64,000 nt of DNA from Serinus canaria (lineage: Eukaryota > Chordata > Aves > Passeriformes > Fringillidae), in NCBI RefSeq assembly GCF_022539315.1, contig NC_066343.1:49460205-49524204 (forward strand), written 5' to 3'. Under the pieces are notes generated by a model. It had not been told where the DNA came from. It searched no databases and saw only the letters and a list, made by a program, of their open reading frames with translations. A program made the translations under genes and the position numbers. This document shows, piece by piece, positions 13,079 to 23,250 of the stretch (its first letter is position 1; each line of letters opens with the position of its first letter).

Positions 13079-13945
13079 TCACAGAATATCCTGAATAAGA
13101 AGGAACCCACAAGAATCAGTAAGTCCAGCTCCTGACCCTGCACAGGATACCCCAGGAATCACACCATGTGCCTGAGAGCATTGTCCAAACGCTTCTTGAG
13201 CTCTATCAGGCTCGGTGCTCTGACCACTTCCCTGGGGAGCCTGTTCCACTGCCCAGCCACCCTCTGGTTGAACAACCTTTCCCTAATATCCAACCTAAGC
13301 CTCCCCTGACACAACTTCAGGCCATTCCCTTGGGTCCTGTCACTGGTCACCACAGAGAAGAGATCAGTGCCTGCCTCTTCTCTTGCCTCAGAAGAAGAAG
13401 ATGAGGACTGCAATGAGGTCTCCCCTCAGTGTCCTCCAGGCTCACAGACCAGGTGACCTCAGCTGCTCCTGATACAGCTTCCCTTCCTTCAAGGCCCTTC
13501 AGCATCCTCATGGTGCTCCTTTGGACACTCTCTAGCCTTACACGAGGCTGTTGTGGCACCCAGAACTGCCCCCAGCACTCGAGGTGAGGCTGCCCCAGTG
13601 CAGAGCAGAGCAGGACAATCCCCTCCCTTGCTTGGCTGGCCATGCTGTGCCTGATGTCCCCAGGACACAGGTGGCCCTCCTGGCTGTCAGGGCGCTGCTG
13701 ACCATGTTCAACTTGCCATCAGCCAGGACCCCCCAGGTCCCTTTCTGTGGTACTGCTTTCCAGCATCTCATTTCCCAGTCTGTCTGCCCATTTAGGGCTG
13801 CCCCATCTCCTGGGGCAGTATTGGGCATTTGTCCCTGTTGCACTTCATTCAGTTGGTGATTGCCCAGCCCTTTAATTTGTCAAGGTCTCTGAAGGGCTTC
13901 TCTGCCTTCAAGGGAGACCACAGGTCCTCCAAATTCTGAGATTCT
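13079..13945 (-). mobile_element. CR1 LINE, 3' portion, minus strand (frameshifted)
   Basis: On the minus strand the last coding segment of CR1 ORF2 is read at 13413-13159 ('LFSVVTSDRTQGNGLKL', 'FNQRVAGQWNRLPREVV', 'PSLIELKKRLDNALRHMV') and is followed by the short 3' UTR ending in the CR1 tail at 13079. Upstream coding sequence is visible in other frames (13643-13347 'LGQPHLECWGQFWVPQQ'; 13843-13538 'GVLADGKLNM'), so the copy carries frameshifts and is inactive. The 5' edge near 13945 is where similarity to the ORF2 palm/thumb region stops. It appears to be the same subfamily as the plus-strand copy at 18443-18792, which shares the 'gcacatggtgtgattc' end. Confidence 0.93.
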
Positions 13946-15409
13946 CTGTATCTCTCATTGCACTATCCATGCACATCAAGAACAGCCAAATTCACGGGGC
14001 AGCCAGGATCTGCCAGGATCACGGGCCAAACAGTCTGACCTATTTAAGGTATTTCTAGTCGTCCAATGAATAGATTAAAAATAAAATTTCTTTAATGCAC
14101 TTCATAAAAAGTTCCAGAAGATCTTGGAAAAGTAACAATTTCCTGCAGAATTTACTTATAAATAAAACCTTCTGTATACACTCATACAATCTTGCAGTAA
14201 CGCAAAACTCTTTCCTAACAAGCTGGCCCGTAATCTTCATGAGTACCATGGCCACTGGAAAGATAAATGAGTAAAATGTTTTTCCCAAAAGAGTGCTCTC
14301 ATGTGCTCCCCAGGGAAAGGATTTATTTTTGCACATTTAAACATCTATCTCCAAAGTAGCAACTGTTTAGCAAGAAGAGGTTTTTATTGATCTTCCTGCT
14401 TAATTATATCTGTGTGAGAGTTATTGTGGGCTCTAATTAGGCACCTCTTCTCTCTCCACTCACAAGGAAAAAAGTTTCAATTAGAGTAAAAGTAATCAAA
14501 TTATTGAAGTGCTATCCTTTTCACTTTTCATTTTGCTATAGATAATGGGAGGAAAATTGGCTTGAGTGTGCAGAGATTCATACCAGACTCCAATCAGTTT
14601 TATGTAATAAAATAAAAAGGCTAAATACTGTTCTCAGCTGAATTATGTAATGAAGACCTGTATTAAGTCCATTAGCAGATCTGATGTTCACCAGTTTCAG
14701 TACTGTGGGCCTCTTTTTGGTCCTTTTCCACTCATAAGTCTGAGATAGTAATGCTATTTCTTCCTTTCCCAAAATACCTCAGTGAGAATTTTCAACTGGA
14801 AGTATTTTTTCAGAAGCGAGTGTCTGTAAGCCACCCTGAGTGTTGCAAGTGGTCTAGGTCTACAGTTGTTGGGTGATCAGCTCTCCTGCACAAGGCAACA
14901 TGTTTTCCACCCTTTATCAACATTTAATCCTCACCACGCGAATTTGTAGATGCACGTTGTTACTGGGTTGACTAATTCCATGTGATTCATAAAAAGGTTT
15001 GTGGGGCTGTGTCCACACAGATTTTGGGTGGATGAAGACCAGACAGAAGCCTGCAGACAGAATTCTCCTTGTTGTAGCTGAGGGTCTCTAACTTGCAAGT
15101 GAAGGCAAAAACCTTAAAAACTAGAATTACAGGCTAAATTTTGGGTATTTATCACCCATTTGTGGCTGTGTATTGTTGTTCTACCTAAATAAGACTTAGG
15201 AAAGGAGGCAGGTGGGTTATATTCTACTTTTGACAGAATGTGATCTTGACAAATACATGCACCTGAGGAATCTGAAGCCACACATGGAGCACAGAGGTGC
15301 CACCCTGATGCAAGCCAAAACCAGCCTGACAAGCCAAACACCTGCTGAGCTACTGCCTCTCCTTCTTGGCTCTTCCCTTGCCAGTGTGCAGCTGGACAAG
15401 TCCAAAGAA
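13946..15409. other. Unannotated unique sequence
   Basis: AT-rich DNA with no long open frame outside the polypyrimidine-related shadows near 15.1-15.6 kb. I recognise no repeat family. Confidence 0.55.
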
Positions 15410-15480
15410 CCTCTCTCCTCTCCCTCTCTCCCTCTTCCCTCTCCCCTCTCCTGCCTTCTCCTCCTTTTCCCCTCTCCTTC
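15410..15480. repeat. Polypyrimidine (CT-rich) tract
   Basis: A run of 71 bases made of C and T with a single G (15453) on the plus strand, hence a polypurine run on the minus strand. It has no strict repeat unit but is rich in CTCTCC and CCTCT. Such tracts can form triplex (H-) DNA in principle. The open frames that overlap it (161 aa at 15114-15599 minus, 119 aa at 15212-15571 plus) are kept open by its low complexity and are not credible genes. Confidence 0.85.
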
Positions 15481-18442
15481 AGTGACAGATGCAAGAGCAT
15501 TACAAAAGGCAAAAGGCAGTCCCAAACTCTCCTACTTCTGGACAGCCGAGGTTCAACCCTGGGGGAGGTAAATGAGCCTAAGGCAGAGCTCCTTGGCATT
15601 TTTTCTTGGCAGCAGGGTCAGGCTGGCAGGCCCAGCCTGTTGCCTCTGCTTCACCAGCATACATACTTCCAGCTCTTGGCACAGCCCAAAGTCTCATTCC
15701 ATTGCCTGTAATCAGATGCTGCTGACCTGTAGTGTTACCCAAGGGGTGGAGAAGAGGGGAGCAAAGCAAGCGAAGATAATCCCTAAAACCTGGGTGAGCT
15801 GCACCACACCTCTAGGAGGAGCTTAGTTATTATTTTCCATCTCTCCTGGCTCCTGCCCCTGAGCTGGTACAAGCCCAGACCTGTTGTTGAAAGGGATTTT
15901 GTCAGAATGTAACACTAGCTTACTAACACCTGTTTTCATTTTCATAGAGACTAACATAGGAAGGAAATGTTGTTCTAAATCAGCACACACATGTTCCTAT
16001 CTCAGGTTGCATCCTTCCTGTGGGTAGGGAAGCACTCAGATGTTTTTCATCTTAAATATTTTGCACAATGTGGGCTACCCTACCTTTCCCATCCATTACT
16101 GCCATCATTCCTTTTGGGACAATAATGATAAGGCTGTCCTCAGGACCCCAAAACTAACATTACCATATCTTAAGATGGAAGATATTATTAGAAGTACACA
16201 GCAAGGGACGGTAGCGTGTAGCCAGCAGGTAAAGGGGCTGTTTGGTTTCCCCTACAGTAAGAGAACACTCAATACAAAAACAGACTCCTGCTGCTCGTGC
16301 ACAAAGCAAGCAGTGAAACAAGCCTTAAGCATCATCAGTCACATGTACCTGGGTTTCCTTCTGCCCCAGCACACATTGTCAGTGAGAGGGGCAATAATCT
16401 TTCTCCAGAGCAAAACCACTCCTATTTGCGCTCAGGCCAGAGGTGAAGTGCTTTGGGTGGAATGGGCTCTGACCTGAAACTCCACCCCAAAATGAAATAG
16501 TCTTGCTCTTTGAATGTTCTTTTTCCCAGCATTGTGCATCTGTGAACGTGCTGAATTATGTCTCAAAAAATTAACCAAAGACCTCACTTATATCAGATCT
16601 TGGAGCTTTTTTCTAGATTTAAGGAGGTTTGAATACATTTGGATAAGCAAGGTGAGTTGGCTTGTTTCTGAGGGGTGATTGGCATTTAACTGGGAGGATA
16701 ACAAAATCATTAACTGGTGGGGCCAAAGGAAATAAAGAGAATTGATCTGTGACACTAAGTATGGATCCTATTGAAAATTTCTGAGTTGTTTTATCCATGA
16801 CAATGTACTTAAGATCTTTCATAAAACACATACATGGAGGGATGGCAGAGGACTCGTCTGAATTACATCTCAGTCCATGTAGTGGAAAAATCACTTAAAG
16901 TACGGCATTGTCTCACATTATCTACATTATATTTTGAATCAGTAAAGGCTGCACAAATTCAATGTAGATGCAGAGATCTACCCTGCTTCATCAATTAAAC
17001 CAGTACAGCAAGTAAAAAAATTGTAGAGAATATTTATTCTTTCATTATACTGCACCATTTTATTTAGAGCACTAGAGAAAGTCAGGGACATCATCTGATT
17101 ATCCATACGAAGTTGAAAATACTTCTTGAAAAGTAAACAAGAGCTTTCTTTTTGCCTCAGAGAGCAGATGGTACAATGCAGTGTCAGATAATGTACTAAG
17201 ATGAGAACAGGAGAGCCCCATGAAAATTCCAACATTGACAAAAAGTAGCTGGTGGTCCAAAGTACAAAAGGCCAGCACAAAACCAGAATTAGTTTGGAGT
17301 AACAATAGCTTGATATCAGCTCAGAGGAAGTTGAACACACATGAGTACAAAGCATTTTTATTTTATTTGAAAATTAAACAAGTTCAAAATTAGGGCTATG
17401 TTTTCTAATAAATAAAAGATGGACCATGCATTTCACTCAGTTACATTGATAACAATACAAAGTAGTCAGATATTTTGTCTCTTATGGCAAAGTATCCAGA
17501 CAGATACTGAAAAAGACCAAGAATTGAAGTCCAGGTAAAGTAATTTGCCTTTGCCAATGAACCTGTAGGGTAGTACATGATCTCATGAAAACATCAGCAA
17601 TAGAATTCTGATCCTTTCTGGCATTTAGGTTTCTTAATTATACATACAAATACAGAATTAGATTTTTTTACAGCCAAATTAAAAATTTTCAGGTGGCAGA
17701 TACTAGCTTAAACTGTCTCATTCAGCCCCACCTATAAAGATTATGATCCACTTCTCCACTTGTCATTTTACCTGCATTAACCATGGAGTTCCTAATTACA
17801 GTTTTATCCAAACTCATTGTTAGTCTATATCAAATCTGAGGAAATGCTTTCTACACATAGTTTCTGCTGAAGAGAACACTGCAGCACCACATCTTGATTT
17901 GCTGTGAAATCATCTGCTTCTAGAACTGGGTTTTCCATAAAAAATACATCACTTTGGTGATTGTAGAGTAACCATGGGCTATACAGCTCTCTAAAACCAG
18001 TCTCAATCAACACAGCCCCTTTCATAGGGGTATTATGGCCTATTATTTCATGCAATGCTGAATATCATGCCACATAAGACCTGGGCTTGCCACCCAACTT
18101 CAGACACTTATGGATCCTGATGTGTGTTTTAGAAGACCCCTGGTAACATTAATAAGACAACTTCCTCTACAGTCAAGTAGCTGAGCTGAGACCTTGATCC
18201 CCTCCAGAAAACGGTCCCCTTTCCAGGCCTTTATACATTCCTGGTTCTGTTAACACAGGGCATAAGCAGCTGGGATAGAGCCAAGTGCCTCAAGAATGTC
18301 TCCTGGCAAGGAGACAGTCCATTCAGTGCCATAACTCCTTTCCTTTTCCAGAGAACTGAAGGGCCTTCATGCACAGAGGGATGGGCCAGGGAGAACTGAA
18401 GAAGAGAATCAGCTCAGGGAAGAAAGCAATAAAACAAAAAGA
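15481..18442. other. Unannotated sequence with the longest repeat-free open frame (not a convincing gene)
   Basis: This contains a plus-strand frame of 145 codons at 16040-16477 and a minus-strand frame of 125 codons at 16978-17355. I recognise neither, both have mixed composition, and neither shows splice-site or domain support. The rest is AT-rich unique sequence. A minus-strand frame of 76 codons at 17825-18055 also has no recognisable family. Confidence 0.5.
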
Positions 18443-18792
18443 AGAGACCTCATCATAGTCCACTCCTTCCTCAAGAGGGAAAGCAAAGAGGCAGACGCTG
18501 ATCTCTGTGGTGACCAGTGATGGGACCCAAAAAAATGGTCTGAACTTGTTTCAGGGGAGGTTTAGGTTGGATATCAGGAAAAGGCTCTTCACCCAGAGGG
18601 TGGCTGGGCACTGGAACAAGCTCCCAAGGGAAGTGGTCACAGCACCAAGCCTGATAGAGTTCAAGAAGTGTTTGGACAATGTTCTCAGGCACATGGTGTG
18701 ATTCTTGGAGGTAGTCCTATGGAAAGTCAGGAGTTGAGCACAGTGATCCTTGTGGGTCTCTTCCAACTCAGAATATCCTGTGATACAATGAA
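18443..18792 (+). mobile_element. CR1 LINE 3' end, plus strand
   Basis: Sense-oriented CR1 3' end. The frame at 18507-18701 reads 'MVTSDGTQKNGLNL', 'FRLDIRKRLFTQRVAGHWNK' and 'LPREVVTAPSLIEFKKCLDN', the conserved CR1 ORF2 C-terminus, followed by a short 3' UTR with 'gatccttgtgggtctcttcc' and a decayed tail around 18780. It begins near 18443 ('agagacctcatcatagtcca'). It is only about 350 bp long, the usual 5'-truncated insertion, and lies in the opposite orientation to the neighbouring copies. Confidence 0.94.
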
Positions 18793-20650
18793 CTTATGCA
18801 TATTCATGCTGTTGCGGTCATTGGCAGAGACAGAGAAAACAGAGAAGGACATCTGTTACATGCTCATCTTGGCCACCCATCTAGTCCCTACTGTAATCAC
18901 TTCAGAAATGTGCTACTGGACTGGGACATGCAGGAGAAGCACCCTCCTCTGCAGACCTTCGGGGTCAGACACAGCAGAGTGGGAGACAGAGGCACAACTG
19001 GCTGGAGATGGTGAGCCTGAGGGTATGGATTGCTGTTGAAGCAGGGGAACGCACTCCAAATTGTTGGAAACCTTTTTGATGTGCGCCCAAGAGCATTCTC
19101 TTGGCAGCACCATTTGTGGATATGCAAGGAGCTAAGCCTGTCATGTCTCCTGGTGAGCCACAGGCTCCTTCAGAGATACAGGATTCATCTTTTTGCAAGG
19201 AGTAGATAGCCCATCCGCTGCAGAAGCACAGTCTCAAAGGACATGACATATTGCTTTTATCTCCAGCTACCCAGTTTCTGGACCTTGCAAGCTTCCACTG
19301 TGATGATTCCAGTGAAGGAAATAAGTGAGATTATCCACATTACAGGTGGTCCAGACCCACAAAATGCAGAACAACCTCTCCAAAACATCCGGGGCCTGAG
19401 GCTTGAGGGTGAGAAATTTGCTTCATGTAGAAATATTGTAAAACACAGGAAAAAGAAGTAATTGCTATAATAAGTTACCAGAAATGGTCGTAGGTAGATG
19501 AAGATATTTGCCAGTCGTTGTCACTGCCAGGGGATGACACAGAATCACTGCTGGAATTTGCTCAGTATGCTTTCATGAATTCTTGTCCTTTCACAGTCTT
19601 TGCTCAGATGGGCCAAACAGTGCTGTCAGGAACTTCTGCAAACGTGTCTTCCAGGAATTCACACTCATAGTGTATTCCTCTCAGTGGCTTCAGAAATATC
19701 ATTCTGATATTTGAGTTTAGGAAAAATGAAGAAGAATCCATAGAAATTAGCAACAAATTGGTAATACTGACCAATGTTGACAATAATACTAATACATAAT
19801 AGTGTATTCCCAGGTAAATCAAAAAGTATTGTGAGAAAGGCAAATGCAGCTCAGGGCACACAGCAAACACTGTCTGGCTGTGCTTACAGAGACTGTTAAA
19901 TAGTAGCTCCTGAATTTTTAAGGTACAGTTCTCAGTTTCACTCCAAAGATCTTAGCCATTGGCTAAGCTCAAATGCAAAACATAGCTTGATGCTCCTTTG
20001 GAAGACTGAATAGCAATAATCCACTCTGGCATTTACATGGTGCTTCTTTCTTTGCTGTTTTACAGACATTATTCAATCAATTCTTATGTCTCTCAAGGGA
20101 ATAAAAATATGCCTTTCAGGAATGAGGAAACAGAGGAATAGGAGCGAAACACCTTTGCATGGCTCACAGTAATTTGGTCACAGCGGAAGTTGTTGGATTT
20201 AGGAGGCTGCTCCACCTCCATCTGCCACCCACACCACAAGCCCACACCTTCCCCTTTTGGGGTTACTGTAATACAAATGCTTCCTTCTCTTACGTGCTTG
20301 TCAAGACCTGGGGCAGAAGCATCATATTCTCAAGTATGCCAGTGGATGTGGTCATTCCACAAGGTAATTTATAATATGTACAAAACCTTCTTCTAAGAGT
20401 GTTGGTAAGATATATGGGGTTAGTAAAGGCCTAATAAAGACTAAGCCACACTAATAAAATGCAAAGGTTGTCATTTAGAATGGAAAATCCTGTGATTAGC
20501 CAAATATTGGATCATTTTATATATTGTTAATGAATCAGAACAAGCAAGGCACAGAACATCTGGTGTGAAAGTTAAAGCTCTTATCAAAGTCCACCAGGTA
20601 GGGACTTCAGGATTCCTGTGCTAGGTAAACCCCAATGCCTGTGTGAAAAT
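18793..20650. other. Unannotated unique sequence
   Basis: No recognised repeats or genes. The short open frames around 18.7-19.2 kb occur on both strands and are mutually overlapping, as expected of non-coding DNA of moderate GC content. Confidence 0.55.
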
Positions 20651-21021
20651 TGTCGCAGTGAGGGAGGCTTGGTGACACCTCAATATGAGAGTTCAGCAAG
20701 CTTAGTTTATTAATTAGAGCATCAGACATTTAAGCACAACACATAAAAAACTCATGCATATTCTGAGATTGCATATTCTCATAGATTGCTAAGCAATCTA
20801 TTGGTTATTCTTACTTCCTCATTCTTTACAACTTACATCTCCCTTTTCTCATGCTCTGCTCTCAGCTACAGCATCTTTGTTATCATAATACAAAGATTAT
20901 ACTCAAGGCCACAACGTCTTCACAGGTGCAGGGCCTCAGATTAGCTGGGTCTGGTACTTTTCCACTTCTCAGCTATCCAGAGCATGTCTACATGACCTTG
21001 CCATGTAACTAGTCCCCAACA
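20651..21021 (-). mobile_element. Solo LTR of an endogenous retrovirus (class II/ERVK-like), minus strand
   Basis: This is a 371-bp unit bounded by TG and CA. On the minus strand it begins TGTTGGGGACTAG at 21021 and ends CTGCGACA at 20651. A polyadenylation signal AATAAA on that strand sits at 20711-20706, about 55 bp before the 3' end, followed by the R/U5-like sequence 'gaactctcatattgaggtgt'. This fixes the orientation. A 21-bp near-perfect palindrome (20781-20801, 10-bp arms around one base) lies upstream of the signal. No retroviral coding sequence flanks it, hence a solo LTR left by recombination. The flanking 6-mers (gaaaat and agaatc) are not identical, so no target-site duplication can be claimed. 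The class assignment is from size, terminal sequence and style only. Confidence 0.75.
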
Positions 21022-21457
21022 AGAATCTCCTCCACTGTACTGGTGGCATCACGTACAGTTTGCCTCTGCTGACTTGGCACAGGGGTGACTTTGTGGAGAA
21101 GGTCCTGTCACCTGTTGCTGTCACCCTGCTTTCAGGTGCATTTGATCAGGTGTCTGTAGTCTAGTCAGGTGCAAAGAGGGTCTGCATACAGGGTATGTAC
21201 AACTTCACAAGCACATCACAAGTGTGTCCTGCCTGGCACACACAAAACATGGCTATGATTTGGTGAGCTACAGACCACCTCCTGTGAGGAATCCAAGGAG
21301 CCTTTGTTGCTCATTGGGTGACATGTAGGGGAGCATACCACTTCTAGAGCAAACCCTTGATGTTAAATCCCACTGTCTTTTCCACCAGTTCCATCAATAC
21401 CAAGGACACCCAGTAACCTGGCAACCAGCTCCCACTTTCTTTCCAACAGGAGCTTAT

Positions 21458-23250
21458 TCACAGAATCACAGAACCACAGAATTACCAGAACAGACCTTCA
21501 AGATCATTGTGTCCAACCCAGCCCTAACACCTCAACTGAGCCATGGCATCGAGTGCCACATCCAATCTTCTTTTAAACACATCCAGGGATGGTGACTCCA
21601 CCACCTCCTAGACAAACCATTTCAGTACTTTATTACTCTTTCTGTAAAAGACATTTTCCTAATATCCAACCTATATTTCCCTTGATGCAGCTTGAGACTA
21701 TATCCTCTGGTTCTGACAATTGTTGCCTGGAGAAAGAAAGCAATCCCACCTGATCACAAACACCTTTCAGGAAGTTCTAGAGAGCGATAAGATCACCCCT
21801 GAGTCTCCTTTTCTCCAGGCTAAACACCCCCAGCTCCCTCAGTCGTTCCTCACAGGGTTTGTGTTCCAAACCCCTCACCAGCCTCATTGCCTTTCTCTGA
21901 TGTGCTCCAGTGTCTCAATGTCCTTCCCAAACTGAGGGGCCAGAACTGGATGCAGCACTCAAGGTGTGGCCTCACCAGTGCCCAGTGCAGGGGAAGAATG
22001 ACCTCCCTGCTCCTGCTGGCCACACCATTCCTGACACAGGCCAGGATCCTGTTGGCCTTCTTGGCTACCAGGGCACACTGCTGGCTCATGTCCACTCGGC
22101 TGTCACCAGGATCCCCAGGTCCCTTTCCAGCCACACCATCCCCAGCCTGTAACCCTGCAGGGGGTTATTGTGGCCAAAATGCAGGACTTGGACTTGTTAA
22201 ACTCCATCTTATTGGACTCTGCCCATCCATCCAACCATTCCAGGTCTCTCTGCAGAGCCCTCCTGCCTTCCAGCAGATCAACACATGTCCCCACCTTGGT
22301 GTCATCTGCAAATTTACTAATGAAGGATTCAATCCCCTCATCCATGTTGTCAGTGAAGATGTTGAACAGAGCTGGCCCCAGCACAGACCCCTGAGGACAC
22401 CACTGCTGACTGGCCCCAGCTGGATGCAGCACTGCTCACCACCACTCTCTGGCCCGGCCATCCAGCCAGTTCTGAACCCAGCAAAGAGTGCTCCTGTCCA
22501 AGCCATGGGCTGCCAGCTTTTCCAGGAGTGTGCTGTGGGAGACAGTGACAAAGGCCTTGCTGAAGTCCAGGTAAACATCATCAACAGCCCTTCCAGCATG
22601 CACCAGGCAGGTCACCTGGTCACAAGAAGGTCAAACATAACCTTCCCTTCCTAAAGCCATGCTGGCTGGGTCTGATACCCTGGCCATCCTGTAAGTTCTC
22701 TGTGATGATATTCAGCATAAAATGTTCCATGACCTTACCAGATACAGAGGTCAGGCTAACTGGCCTGTAATTACCAGACTCCTCCTTCCCACCCTTTTTG
22801 TGAATGGGTGTCCCATTGGACAGTTTCCATTACTCTGGAACCTCACCAGTGAGCCAGGAGTGTTGGGAAATGATGGAGAGCGTCTGCGCAAGCTCATCTG
22901 TGCAGCCACTCTCCATCATTTCCCAACAGTCTATTTCTCCATCTCCCGCATCACCCTGGGATGGACCCCATCTGGTCCCATGGATTTATGAATCTCCAAG
23001 CAGCTCAGCAGTTCTCTGACTGCCTCCTCCTGGATAACAGGGGGACCATTCTGCTCCCTGACACCATCTCCCAACCTAGAAGGACAGCTGTCCTGAGGAC
23101 AAGCCAGCTTCCCACTAAAGACTGAGGCAAAGAAGGTGTTAAGCACTTCCACCTTCTCCTCATCTGCAGTTACTAAGTCCTCATGTTGGTATCTTTCCTC
23201 TTATGTACTTGGGATTTCTTTGATCCCCTGCCAGTAATTTTATCCTTGTT
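21458..23250 (-). mobile_element. CR1 LINE, longest copy in the window (about 1.8 kb), minus strand
   Basis: On the minus strand this runs from within the reverse-transcriptase domain to the 3' tail. Recognisable stretches in order are: 'EVLNTFFASVFSGKL' and 'IHKSMGPDGVHPRVMRE' (23152-22931); a decayed fingers/palm part; '[20 protein letters not shown]' and the catalytic FADD box at 22312-22301 (CR1 uses FADD where many reverse transcriptases have YxDD); '[20 protein letters not shown]'; then '[20 protein letters not shown]', '[20 protein letters not shown]' (22134-21850); and the C-terminus and 3' UTR down to the tail of three CACAGAAT-like units at 21458-21481. Stops and frameshifts are frequent, so no active protein is encoded. 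The large plus-strand frame at 21887-22654 (255 aa) is an antisense shadow of this element. The 5' limit (about 23250) is approximate. Confidence 0.95.
22861..22928. repeat. Perfect 20-bp inverted repeat inside the CR1 copy
   Basis: The 20 bases at 22861-22880 (tgttgggaaatgatggagag) occur as an exact reverse complement at 22909-22928, separated by 28 bases. The left arm is in the orientation expected for the CR1 coding sequence (minus-strand reading close to 'LSIISQHSW'). The right arm replaces the CR1 sequence that should lie upstream of it, so it is a local inverted copy made after, or during, insertion. Confidence 0.9.

Noticed and set aside
16040..16477. A 145-codon plus-strand frame, the longest outside repeats.
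   Set aside because: No recognised domain, signal peptide or compositional bias, and length is within what random AT-moderate DNA produces over 64 kb.
21887..22654. A 255-codon plus-strand frame.
   Set aside because: Antisense shadow of the minus-strand CR1 reverse-transcriptase region; no host protein resemblance.
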